Below are positions 12,469 to 19,297 of a stretch of 26,587 bases of DNA, piece by piece. The position numbers were made by a program, and so were the translations under genes. The stretch is from JACCUZ01 sp038246575 (lineage in GTDB: Bacteria > Actinomycetota > Actinomycetes > JACCUZ01): assembly GCA_038246575.1 (NCBI GenBank), contig JBBRVU010000039.1, forward strand, positions 1 to 26,587, given 5' to 3'. Below the pieces are notes generated by a model that was not told the DNA's origin, did no database searches, and worked only from the letters and a program-made list of their open reading frames with translations. How positions within the stretch are numbered: position 1 is the first letter of the stretch; every line of letters begins with the position of its first letter.

Positions 12469-12541
12469 GTGAGGTCGACTTCGTACCACGTTCGACCCAT
12501 GCGACCCTGCACTACCACGCCGTCAGGCCGGGAGCCCACGA

Positions 12542-12679
12542 GTGAGCAAGCGCACGTTCCAGCCCAACAACCGCCGCCGGGCCAAGACCCACGGCTTCCG
12601 CCTGCGCATGCGCACCAGGGCCGGCCGCGCCATCCTCGGCGCCCGCCGCGCCAAGGGGCGCTCCAAGCTGTCGGCCTGA
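12542..12679 (+). CDS. rpmH: 50S ribosomal protein L34
   Basis: 45 residues, starting VSKRTFQPNNRRRAKTHGFR and ending GRSKLSA, the near-invariant L34 sequence; very rich in Arg and Lys. The start is GTG with GGGAG about 8 nt upstream. It is the first gene of the rightward rpmH-rnpA-yidD-yidC cluster, with rnpA starting 5 nt later. It binds 23S rRNA in the large subunit. Confidence 0.98.
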   Translation: MSKRTFQPNNRRRAKTHGFRLRMRTRAGRAILGARRAKGRSKLSA

Positions 12680-12684
12680 GCGAG

Positions 12685-13068
12685 GTGCTGCCGGTCCAGT
12701 CCCGGCTGCGTCACCGGGCCGAGTTCGCCAGCACTCTGCGCGGATCGCGCGGCGTCCGCGGCAACGGGCTGCTCGTCGCCCACGCCCTGATCCCGTCCGA
12801 CTCGAGCGCCGCCCCTGTGCAGGCAGCCCGGGCAGGGCTGGTGGTCTCCCGCGCGATCGGCTCCGCCGTGACCCGGAACGGGGTGAAGCGGCGGCTGCGG
12901 CATCTGCTCGCCTCCCGGCTGGCCGCCCTCCCCGTGGGCACGCAGCTGGTGGTTCGCGCGTTGCCGGGCAGCGGGGCCGCGTCCTCGGCCGCGCTCGCGG
13001 CCGCACTGGACGCCGCCCTCGCCCGGGCTGCACGCAGCGGGCAGACAACGACAGGAGCACAGGCATGA
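12685..13068 (+). CDS. rnpA: Ribonuclease P protein component
   Basis: 127 residues from GTG at 12685 (VLPVQSRLRHRAEF, the standard family opening). The RNR signature RNGVKRRLR (64-72) is present, preceded by the GLVVSRAIGSAV strand/helix. It assists the RNase P RNA in maturing tRNA 5' ends. The C-terminal tail beyond about residue 100 is Ala-rich. The start lies 5 nt after the rpmH stop; the Shine-Dalgarno sequence is weak, suggesting coupling to rpmH translation. The 3' end overlaps yidD by 4 nt (ATGA). Confidence 0.96.
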   Translation: MLPVQSRLRHRAEFASTLRGSRGVRGNGLLVAHALIPSDSSAAPVQAARAGLVVSRAIGSAVTRNGVKRRLRHLLASRLAALPVGTQLVVRALPGSGAASSAALAAALDAALARAARSGQTTTGAQA

Positions 13069-13427
13069 GCGGCCAGACGGTGCGGCGTTCCGGCCACACC
13101 GGGCGCTGGCCCCGAGTGGTGCTGCTGGTCGGTCACGGGACGAGCCGTGGCCTGGTGCTCCTGCTCACCGCGCCGATCCGGGCGTACCAACTGCTGATCT
13201 CGCCGTTGCTCGGTCCCTGTTGTCGGTTCTACCCGTCCTGCTCGAGCTATGCGGTGCAGGCGCTGCGAGCGCACGGCCCGGTACGTGGCGGCGGCCTGGC
13301 CGTCTGGCGTGTGCTGCGCTGCCACCCGTGGAACCTGGGCGGGGTAGATCCCGTGCCGGCCCGCCGTCCATCGATGATGTCGACCCGAGGTGCGGCTCGT
13401 CGCGCTTCCCAGGGAGCAGGACTGTGA
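13065..13427 (+). CDS. yidD: Membrane protein insertion efficiency factor YidD
   Basis: 120 residues. The N-terminal 30 residues are a basic, lineage-specific extension. The core APIRAYQLLISPLLGPCCRFYPSCSSYAVQALRAHG contains the PxCRFxPSCSxYA motif with the conserved cysteines, and RCHPWNLGGVDPVP completes the family. It is an amphipathic, membrane-associated protein that helps YidC-dependent insertion. Both ends overlap neighbours by 4 nt (rnpA upstream, yidC downstream), so the genes are translationally coupled. Confidence 0.96.
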   Translation: MSGQTVRRSGHTGRWPRVVLLVGHGTSRGLVLLLTAPIRAYQLLISPLLGPCCRFYPSCSSYAVQALRAHGPVRGGGLAVWRVLRCHPWNLGGVDPVPARRPSMMSTRGAARRASQGAGL

Positions 13428-14512
13428 CCACCGCCCTCAGCACGCTGTCCGTTCAGCTGCTCGGACCGCTGTACGACGTCGTCACCGCCATCATGGTGGC
13501 GTTTCATACCTTGCTCAAGACCATCGGACTGCCGGCCGCCGGGGGTCTGACCTGGGGACTGTCCATCGTCGGTCTCGTGGTCGTGATCCGCATCGTGCTG
13601 ATCCCGCTGTTCGTCAAGCAGATCAAGGCCCAGCGGGGACTGCAGGTCCTCCAGCCGGAGATCAAGAAGCTGCAGGCCAAGTACAAGGGCCGCACCGATC
13701 CGGAGAGTCGGCAGAAGCAGCAGCAGGAAATGATGAAGCTCTACAAGGACAACGGCACCAACCCGTTGGCGAGCTGCCTACCGATCGTGCTCCAGGCCCC
13801 GATCTTCTTCGCGCTCTTCCACGTCCTCAACGGGTTGCCGAAGCCCAAGGGGTTCCTCGACGGGCCGCTGCCGCAACAGGCGGCGGACGCGCAGCTGTTC
13901 GGCGTTCACATCTCCGACCAGTTCCTGGGTGCAGACAACCTCCGGGTACAGATCTTCACCGCAGTGCTCATCCTGCTGATGTCGGCGACGACGTTCCTGA
14001 CCCAGAAGCAGCTGATGAGCAAGAACATGCCGGCTGACGCGATGAACAACCCGTTCGCCCAGCAGCAGAAGATCTTGCTGTACGTGTTCCCGCTGGTGTT
14101 CATGGTCAGCGGCGTGAACTTCCCGGTCGGAGTCCTGCTCTACTGGCTGACGACGAACCTCTGGTCGATGGGCCAGCAGTTCTACGTCATCCGCCGCAAC
14201 CCCTCGCCCGGGTCACCCGCCTACTTCGCCCTCGAGGAGCGCAAGGCGGCCAAGGCGCGCAGGCACCACGAGACCGGCCCCGCCGTCGCGAGCGGCGGCG
14301 ACTCGACTGCGACCGCCGTGCTCGATGACCCCGCCCCCGGCGGTGCCGACGGCACGACCGGTTCCAACGGCACGACCGGTTCCAACGGCACGACCGGTTC
14401 CAACGGCACGACCGGCGCCAACGGGACCGCCCCCGGGAACGGCGTCGCCGGCAACGGCCAGAACCCGAGTTCCCGTCAGCGCCAGCAGCCCAAGCGGAAA
14501 CGCAAGCGCTGA
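13424..14512 (+). CDS. yidC: Membrane protein insertase YidC/Oxa1
   Basis: 362 residues from GTG at 13424 (GGAG 8 nt upstream; 4-nt GTGA overlap with yidD). This is the Gram-positive type without the large periplasmic domain. Membrane segments lie near 12-34, 43-66 (with the conserved groove arginine R56 in VIRIVLIPLF), 118-136, 175-192 and 217-248. A basic cytoplasmic hairpin KQIKAQRGLQVLQPEIKKLQ follows the second. The C-terminal cytoplasmic tail (about 265-362) is Lys/Arg-rich at its end and contains four GTTGSN-type hexapeptides from an 18-bp tandem repeat. It inserts and folds membrane proteins alone or with SecYEG. The basic tail probably contacts the ribosome (inference). Confidence 0.97.
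   Translation: MTTALSTLSVQLLGPLYDVVTAIMVAFHTLLKTIGLPAAGGLTWGLSIVGLVVVIRIVLIPLFVKQIKAQRGLQVLQPEIKKLQAKYKGRTDPESRQKQQQEMMKLYKDNGTNPLASCLPIVLQAPIFFALFHVLNGLPKPKGFLDGPLPQQAADAQLFGVHISDQFLGADNLRVQIFTAVLILLMSATTFLTQKQLMSKNMPADAMNNPFAQQQKILLYVFPLVFMVSGVNFPVGVLLYWLTTNLWSMGQQFYVIRRNPSPGSPAYFALEERKAAKARRHHETGPAVASGGDSTATAVLDDPAPGGADGTTGSNGTTGSNGTTGSNGTTGANGTAPGNGVAGNGQNPSSRQRQQPKRKRKR
14351..14422 (+). repeat. 18-bp tandem repeat in yidC (4 units)
   Basis: Three identical units of GGCACGACCGGTTCCAAC (14351-14368, 14369-14386, 14387-14404) and a fourth with two changes (14405-14422). They encode GTTGSN three times and GTTGAN once in the cytoplasmic tail. The period is a multiple of three, so copy-number change keeps frame. 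Sequence identity between units points to recent expansion. Confidence 0.95.
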
Positions 14513-14571
14513 CCCGCTCGGTCGTCACGCCCCACATCTGTCGTACCTACCGCCGCACCAGAAGGACTGAC

Positions 14572-15312
14572 ATGACCCCGTCATCGCAGGACGAGCTCAC
14601 CGACGCCACCGACGCCACCGAGGACCGTGGCGACGACGTCACATCGACGGGGTCCCCCGAGCCCGCGGCCGACGATGCCGACGATGCCGACGATGCCGCG
14701 GATGCCGCGGATGCCGCGGATGCCGCGGATGCCGCGGATGCCGCGGATGCCGCGGATGCCGCGGATGCAACGGGCGCGGCCGACGAGGCTGACTCCGTCG
14801 CCGGGGACCGGGCCGTCGGCTCGACGACCGATGGACCCCGCGCACGGTCCGTCCTTCCGGCTGATCTCGAGCAGGACGGCGAGGTGGCCGCCGACTACAT
14901 CGAGGGCCTGCTCGACATCGCGGATCTCGACGGTGACATCGACATGGACGTCGAGGCGGACCGAGCATTGGTCTCGGTCGTGGGTGGGGATCTGGACGAC
15001 CTCGTCGGTCGCAACGGCGAGGTGCTCGAGGCGCTGCAGGAGCTGACCCGGCTGGCGGTTCTGACCGAGACCGGCCGGCGTAGCCGGCTGATGCTGGACG
15101 TCGCGGGTTACCGGGCCGGTCGCCGCGCCGTGCTGACGGACCTGGGCACCAGCACCGCAGAGCAGGTCCGCGAGACCAACGAGAAGGTCCGCCTCGAGCC
15201 GATGTCGCCGTTCGAGCGCAAGGTGGTGCACGACGCCGTGGCCGCCGCTGGCCTCGTCAGCGAGTCCGAGGGCGAAGAGCCGCGCCGCTGCGTGGTCGTC
15301 CTTCCCGCCTGA
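14572..15312 (+). CDS. jag: Jag/KhpB-type RNA-binding protein (KH and R3H domains)
   Basis: 246 residues. The first ~95 are acidic and low-complexity, including DDA x3 and ADA x8 from a 9-bp tandem repeat. A KH-type fold follows (about 105-165: GDIDMDVEADRALVSVVGGD, then the GxxG-like VGRNGEVLEALQELTRLAV). The C-terminal R3H domain (about 180-246) has FERKVVHDAV, containing the R-x3-H signature. Jag/KhpB proteins bind RNA and are linked to cell division and envelope control; the gene regularly follows yidC. The usual N-terminal Jag_N domain is absent. ATG start with AAGGA upstream, 59 bp after yidC. Confidence 0.93.
   Translation: MTPSSQDELTDATDATEDRGDDVTSTGSPEPAADDADDADDAADAADAADAADAADAADAADAADATGAADEADSVAGDRAVGSTTDGPRARSVLPADLEQDGEVAADYIEGLLDIADLDGDIDMDVEADRALVSVVGGDLDDLVGRNGEVLEALQELTRLAVLTETGRRSRLMLDVAGYRAGRRAVLTDLGTSTAEQVRETNEKVRLEPMSPFERKVVHDAVAAAGLVSESEGEEPRRCVVVLPA
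14671..14769 (+). repeat. 9-bp tandem repeat in jag (11 units)
   Basis: Three GACGATGCC units (14671-14697), seven GCGGATGCC units (14698-14760) and a final GCGGATGCA (14761-14769). They encode the acidic DDA/ADA tract near the Jag N-terminus. The perfect identity of seven units suggests replication slippage and likely strain-to-strain length variation. Confidence 0.95.
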
Positions 15313-15342
15313 CACCACGCCAAGTTCCCCACCTCCTCCATC

Positions 15343-15360
15343 GGCGCCAGGCCCGGCGCC
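15343..15360 (+). terminator. GC-rich hairpin between jag and rsmG, possible terminator
   Basis: GGCGCC (15343-15348) and GGCGCC (15355-15360) are mutually complementary around AGGCCC, 30 bp after the jag stop. There is no T-tract, so intrinsic termination is uncertain; it could equally be an RNA-processing or attenuating hairpin. Confidence 0.3.
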
Positions 15361-15399
15361 CGCCACGAGGACGACCTTGTACCGACCGTCGGAGGCCTG

Positions 15400-16062
15400 G
15401 TGGACACCGGCGAGGTTTCACGTGAAACGGCGGGTGCCGAGCTGTTTGGCAACCGGCTGCCTCTCGCGCTGGCTTTCGAGGCCCTGCTCCGCAGCGAGGG
15501 CATCCGCCGTGGCCTGATCGGTCCGCGAGAGGCGGACCGGCTCTGGACCCGACACATCCTCAACTGCGCCGTCATCGCACCGGCCATCCCGTCGGACGCG
15601 CAGGTCGTGGACGTGGGCAGCGGTGCCGGTCTGCCGGGGGTGGTGCTCGCCATCGCGCGCCCGGACCTCAGCGTCCGGCTGGTGGAGCCGCTGCTACGCC
15701 GCGCCACGTTCCTTGCAGAGGTGGTGTCGCAGCTCGAGCTGGGCGAGGTGCAGGTGGTCCGGGAACGCGCCGAGAACCTGCACGGCACCTGGGTGGCCGA
15801 CGTGGTGACCGCCCGGGCGGTGGCACCGTTGGACCGGTTGGCGCGGTGGTGCCTGCCGCTGGTGCGGACCGGGGGTCTGCTGCTCGCCCTCAAGGGGGAC
15901 CGTGCCGAGGCGGAGCTGGCGGCTGCGGAGCCCGTGCTGCGTCACCTCGGCGCGGTGGACTGGCGAGTGTCGGAGTTCGGGACAGGCGTCGTCGACCCGG
16001 TGGCCCGGGTGGTGCGGGTGGAGGCCGGCGGGCGGTTGGGCGGACGTCGAGCCGGCAGGTGA
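15400..16062 (+). CDS. rsmG: 16S rRNA (guanine527-N7)-methyltransferase RsmG
   Basis: 220 residues. The SAM-binding motif is VVDVGSGAGLPG (69-80), preceded by GLIGPREADRLWTRHILNCAVI, the family-typical N-terminal region. LVEPLLRRATFL and TARAVAPLDRL are the further SAM- and substrate-contacting motifs. It methylates G527 of 16S rRNA; loss in other bacteria gives low-level streptomycin resistance. The GTG start has GGAGG 4 nt upstream. Codons 6-10 encode VSRET because a perfect parS site overlaps them. It follows jag and precedes parA by 145 bp. Confidence 0.96.
   Translation: MDTGEVSRETAGAELFGNRLPLALAFEALLRSEGIRRGLIGPREADRLWTRHILNCAVIAPAIPSDAQVVDVGSGAGLPGVVLAIARPDLSVRLVEPLLRRATFLAEVVSQLELGEVQVVRERAENLHGTWVADVVTARAVAPLDRLARWCLPLVRTGGLLLALKGDRAEAELAAAEPVLRHLGAVDWRVSEFGTGVVDPVARVVRVEAGGRLGGRRAGR
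15415..15428. promoter_or_regulatory. parS: parS site 1 (within rsmG)
   Basis: Perfect palindromic GTTTCACGTGAAAC, the conserved bacterial parS core recognised by ParB. It overlaps codons 6-10 of rsmG. ParB loads here and spreads by CTP-dependent clamp sliding. Confidence 0.97.
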
Positions 16063-16207
16063 GACGGCGCACCGCTGGCGCGTCGACACCGGCAGCGCCT
16101 AGGGTTTCGCCCGTGGGGTCGCCACGCGCGCCCGCACCCATCGGCACCGCCTGGACGTCGCAGCTTGCGCGCCGACCCGCCCGAGTGACCACAGCCAGGA
16201 GGAGCAC

Positions 16208-17923
16208 GTGACGAGCGCGTTGACCGGCCGCACCTCGAGCCTGGGATGGCCGGATGGGAATGATCGCGCCAGGAACCCCGGCGGCACCGGGCTGGGTTGG
16301 CCCACGCCTGGGGCACGCGACGACCCGGCTGCGGCCGAGTCGGAGGATCGCCTGGAGGCTGGCCGAGCAGCGCCGTCGACCGGGAAGCCGGCCGGAAGGG
16401 AACTGCCGGGACGCGAACCGTCGGGAGGCGAACTGCCGCGACGCGAACTGTCGGGAGGCGAACCGTCGACCGGGGTGCCGCACCGCCGATCGCCTGAGGC
16501 TGAGCCGCACACGGAGATTTCAGCCCGTACGGACGCCGGGGCCACCCCCCGCGCCGGGCTCTCCGATGTCTCTGCCGGCACCCTGTTGGTGGCACCGATC
16601 CATTCGGTGTCGATGCGTGTTTCACGTGAAACCGAGCCTCTCCCGGGGCCGGAGAGCCAGCAACCCCCAGCCGAGGAGCCGCGTGCCGTTTCACGTGAAA
16701 CAACCACCCCAGTCGCCCCCGAATCCGTGGCCGACCGGGTCCGAGCTCGGCCGTCCAGGTCGGCTGGACCAGCCAGCCTTGCGGGGCTGGCGACGGCCGG
16801 GTCCGGAGTGACGACAGCGGAGGAGATGGCCGTCGCCGACACAGATCGCCCGGCCGCCCCGGGTGCACCGGACTCACCAACCGCAACGTCAACAACGTCA
16901 GCAACGTCAGGAGTGTCGGGAGCGTCAGTAGCGTCGGGCGCGCCGCCTCCGTCGGGTCCGATGTCGATGGGCTCGCTGGAGGCCGACGACACACCGATCG
17001 CTCGCGCGGCCGAGACGGCCGTGCGGGTCCTCGCGGGGCGGGTGGGAAGTCCGCTCCCGGCACCGGCGCACACCAGGGTCCTGACGGTGGCCAACCAGAA
17101 GGGCGGGGTCGGCAAGACCACCACGGCGGTGAACCTGGCCGCGGCGCTGGCCCTGCAGGGCGCCCAGGTGCTCGTGGTCGACCTCGATCCTCAGGGGAAC
17201 GCCTCCACCGCCCTCGGTGTGGATCACCACTCGGATGTGCCATCGGTCTACGACGTCCTCGTCGAAGGCCGGCCGATGAACGAGGTGGTGGCACCGGTCG
17301 AGGGGATCGCCGGCCTGTGGTGTGCGCCGGCCACGATCGACCTCGCCGGCGCCGAGATCGAGCTGGTCAGCATGGTGGCTCGCGAGACCCGGCTGCAGCG
17401 CGCCATCGATGCGTACCTCGCCTGGTGCGCGGACCATCGCCCCGTGCGACTGGACTGGATCCTGATCGACTGCCCGCCCAGTCTCGGGCTGCTGACCGTC
17501 AACGCCCTGGTCGCCGCACCCGAGGTGCTGATCCCGATCCAGTGCGAGTACTACGCCCTCGAAGGCGTCGGGCAGTTGTTGCGTAACGTCGACCTGGTCA
17601 AGGCACACCTCAACCCGGGGCTGCACGTGTCCACGGTGGTCCTCACGATGTACGACGCGCGGACCCGGCTCGCCGCGCAGGTGGCCGAGGAGGTCCGGAC
17701 CCACTTCTCCGAGACCGTCCTGCGCACCACGATCCCGCGCTCGGTGCGGATCTCGGAGGCGCCCAGCTACGGTCAGACCGTGATGACGTACGACCCCGGT
17801 TCGACCGGCGCGCTGTCCTATCTGGAAGCCGCCCGGGAGATGGCATTGAAGCAGTCGAGCTCCGGCTCGGCCTCGGCCGCACCCACCGCACCGACCGCAC
17901 CGGCAGGGGACATCCATGAGTGA
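16208..17923 (+). CDS. parA: Chromosome partitioning ATPase ParA with long N-terminal extension
   Basis: 571 residues. The core is an ordinary ParA/Soj MinD-like ATPase: deviant Walker A KGGVGKTT (298-305), Walker A' VVDLDPQGNAST, Walker B ILIDCPPSLG. It moves ParB-parS complexes over the nucleoid. Residues 1-251 are a Pro/Ser/Gly/Arg-rich low-complexity extension holding two in-frame tandem repeats and two parS sites, before a conserved-looking DDTPIARAAETAVRVL helix (260-275). Actinobacterial ParA proteins are usually about 300-350 aa, so the extension is exceptional. The GTG start is supported by AGGAGG about 5 nt upstream; an internal ATG at 16961 lacks a good Shine-Dalgarno sequence but would give a normal-sized ParA. 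The gene overlaps parB by 8 nt. Confidence 0.93.
   Translation: MTSALTGRTSSLGWPDGNDRARNPGGTGLGWPTPGARDDPAAAESEDRLEAGRAAPSTGKPAGRELPGREPSGGELPRRELSGGEPSTGVPHRRSPEAEPHTEISARTDAGATPRAGLSDVSAGTLLVAPIHSVSMRVSRETEPLPGPESQQPPAEEPRAVSRETTTPVAPESVADRVRARPSRSAGPASLAGLATAGSGVTTAEEMAVADTDRPAAPGAPDSPTATSTTSATSGVSGASVASGAPPPSGPMSMGSLEADDTPIARAAETAVRVLAGRVGSPLPAPAHTRVLTVANQKGGVGKTTTAVNLAAALALQGAQVLVVDLDPQGNASTALGVDHHSDVPSVYDVLVEGRPMNEVVAPVEGIAGLWCAPATIDLAGAEIELVSMVARETRLQRAIDAYLAWCADHRPVRLDWILIDCPPSLGLLTVNALVAAPEVLIPIQCEYYALEGVGQLLRNVDLVKAHLNPGLHVSTVVLTMYDARTRLAAQVAEEVRTHFSETVLRTTIPRSVRISEAPSYGQTVMTYDPGSTGALSYLEAAREMALKQSSSGSASAAPTAPTAPAGDIHE
16394..16468 (+). repeat. 15-bp degenerate tandem repeat in the parA extension
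   Basis: Five consecutive 15-bp units encode GRELP, GREPS, GGELP, RRELS and GGEPS (residues 63-87 of ParA). The units differ by a few bases, e.g. GGGAGGCGAACTGCC and GGGAGGCGAACCGTC. The frame is preserved. Confidence 0.9.
16619..16632. promoter_or_regulatory. parS: parS site 2 (within parA)
   Basis: Perfect GTTTCACGTGAAAC in the ParA N-terminal extension, encoding the VSRET of RVSRETEP. It lies 56 bp before site 3. Confidence 0.97.
16688..16701. promoter_or_regulatory. parS: parS site 3 (within parA)
   Basis: Perfect GTTTCACGTGAAAC, again encoding VSRET (AVSRETTT). With sites 1 and 2 it makes a three-site parS cluster about 5-6.5 kb from oriC. Confidence 0.97.
16883..16936 (+). repeat. 9-bp degenerate tandem repeat in the parA extension
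   Basis: Six 9-bp units approximating GCAACGTCA encode ATS, TTS, ATS, GVS, GAS and VAS. The first three units are nearly identical, the last three diverged. It lies just upstream of the internal ATG at 16961. Confidence 0.85.
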
Positions 17924-18965
17924 CCGTCGTCGTGGCCTGGGCCGAGGCCTGGGTGCCCTGATTCCCACGGCACCCGGGAAGGCCGACGAGACCCCCGGCG
18001 GGCCATCACCGGTCGACGTCCTGATCCCGGCGCGCCCCAAGGTCGTCACCACGGACGCCCCGGCGCAGGCCGGAACAGCCGACGGCGGTGCCGCCACGGA
18101 CCGCCCCGGGTCGGGTGAGCCGGCTCTGGATGGCTTGGCGCCCGTCGCCGGAGCACATTTCGCCGAGGTGCCGCTGGACTCGATCACCCCCAACCCCCGC
18201 CAGCCGCGCACGGTCTTCGACGAGGAGGCGCTGGCCGAGCTGGTGCACTCCCTGAAGGAGACCGGATTGCTGCAGCCGGTGGTGGTGCGTCCCCTCGGTC
18301 CGGACCGGTACGAGCTGGTCATGGGGGAGCGGCGGTGGCGGGCCGCTCGGGAAGCCGGCTTCGCGACGATCCCGGCCATCGTGCGGTCCACCGGCGACGA
18401 CGCGATGCTGCGTGACGCGCTGCTGGAAAACCTGCACCGGGCCCAGCTGAATGCTCTTGAGGAGGCCGCGGCCTACGACCAGCTGCTGCAGGACTTCGGC
18501 TGCACCCACGAGGAGCTGGCCGCGCGGATCGGACGCTCCCGCCCGCAGATCTCCAACACCATGCGGCTGCTCAAGCTGCCCGGCTCCGTCCAGCGCCGGG
18601 TCGCCGCCGGGGTCCTGTCCGCTGGCCACGCCAGGGCACTGCTCGGCCTGACCGAGGAGGTCGCTCAGGAACGGCTGGCCGGCCGGATCGTGGCGGAGGG
18701 CCTCTCGGTGCGCAGCGTCGAGGAGATCGTGGCGATCGGTGAGGGGGACCAGGGCCCTGCGGGCAACGGCGGCCGATCCGCGGCGCGTGGTCGGAAACCG
18801 ATCGCGCCGAAGGTTGCGGTCCTGGCTGATCGGCTCTCAGAGCGGTTCGAGACGCGGGTGAAGGTTGACCTGGGGCGGGCCAAGGGGCGCATCGTCGTGG
18901 AGTTCGCGTCGATCGACGACCTGGAGCGCATCGTCGCGCTGATGGCACCCGATCTCGACGGCTGA
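17916..18965 (+). CDS. parB: Chromosome partitioning protein ParB
   Basis: 349 residues. It starts MSDRRRGLGRGLGALIPT, the family's conserved ParA-stimulating N-terminus. A variable linker (20-80) precedes the CTP-binding domain, with NPRQPR (93-98), GERRWRA (137-143) and ENLHRAQLN (171-179). The helix-turn-helix that reads parS spans about 196-220 (THEELAARIGRSRPQISNTMRLL). The C-terminal dimerisation region (about 280-349) ends IDDLERIVALM. It binds the three parS sites just upstream and organises the origin region. The ATG start overlaps parA by 8 nt, so the pair is cotranscribed and coupled. Confidence 0.97.
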   Translation: MSDRRRGLGRGLGALIPTAPGKADETPGGPSPVDVLIPARPKVVTTDAPAQAGTADGGAATDRPGSGEPALDGLAPVAGAHFAEVPLDSITPNPRQPRTVFDEEALAELVHSLKETGLLQPVVVRPLGPDRYELVMGERRWRAAREAGFATIPAIVRSTGDDAMLRDALLENLHRAQLNALEEAAAYDQLLQDFGCTHEELAARIGRSRPQISNTMRLLKLPGSVQRRVAAGVLSAGHARALLGLTEEVAQERLAGRIVAEGLSVRSVEEIVAIGEGDQGPAGNGGRSAARGRKPIAPKVAVLADRLSERFETRVKVDLGRAKGRIVVEFASIDDLERIVALMAPDLDG

Positions 18966-18990
18966 TCTCTCCCAGCCGCCAGGTCTTTCT

Positions 18991-19195
18991 ATCGACATCT
19001 CGACTCGCTCGCCCTGTCGATGGCACGACTCATCGCTTTGTCGGCATATCGACAAGGCAGGGGGGTCGGAACCGAGAAGTGCCGACAGGTCGCGACCTCG
19101 ACGGGGCGTGACACTGACGAGTCGCGATGTCGAGACATCGCTAGGTCGACATGTCGTCGCACCGTCGAAGGTCTGGTCGAGTCGCGCGGATGTCG
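18991..19195. repeat. Cluster of TGTCG/CGACA motifs and small palindromes, parB-GNAT gap
   Basis: The 332-bp gap 18966-19297 has no convincing gene. It holds nine TGTCG or CGACA pentamers within about 205 bp, at 18993, 19015, 19039, 19050, 19083, 19128, 19147, 19152 and 19191. Several form inverted pairs: ATCGACA (18991-18997) with TGTCGAT (19015-19021); TTGTCG-GCATAT-CGACAA (19038-19055); CGATGTC-GA-GACATCG (19125-19140); CGACATGTCG (19147-19156). This density is far above chance by rough estimate. It could be a multi-site operator or a structured transcript; I know of no matching regulator. Confidence 0.7.
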
Positions 19196-19297
19196 CTACT
19201 CTCGGTCAGGATCGTCCGGGCGTTCTGAGGTCTGGATCGATTAACGCTGCGTGAGCACAAGGGCGAGAGCAATAGCACCGCCCGGTCGGAGGCGCCG

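Noticed and set aside
14671..14769. Repeat array considered as CRISPR-like
   Set aside because: The units are contiguous 9-mers without spacers and lie in frame inside jag; no cas gene is present.
15942..17294. 450-codon minus-strand open frame opposite rsmG and parA
   Set aside because: The product is Pro/Arg-rich with no recognisable domain and is antisense to parA, which has a strong ribosome-binding site and ATPase motifs. Long antisense frames are expected at this GC content.
19145..19159. Possible SOS (LexA) box in the TGTCG cluster
   Set aside because: The actinobacterial LexA consensus TCGAAC-N4-GTTCGA is not met; GTCGACATGTCG has neither the AAC/GTT arms nor the spacing.
19020..19244. 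Possible 74-codon gene in the parB-GNAT gap
   Set aside because: The product is Arg/Ser/Thr-rich with no family resemblance, no clear ribosome-binding site, and its repeated character follows from the TGTCG motif cluster.
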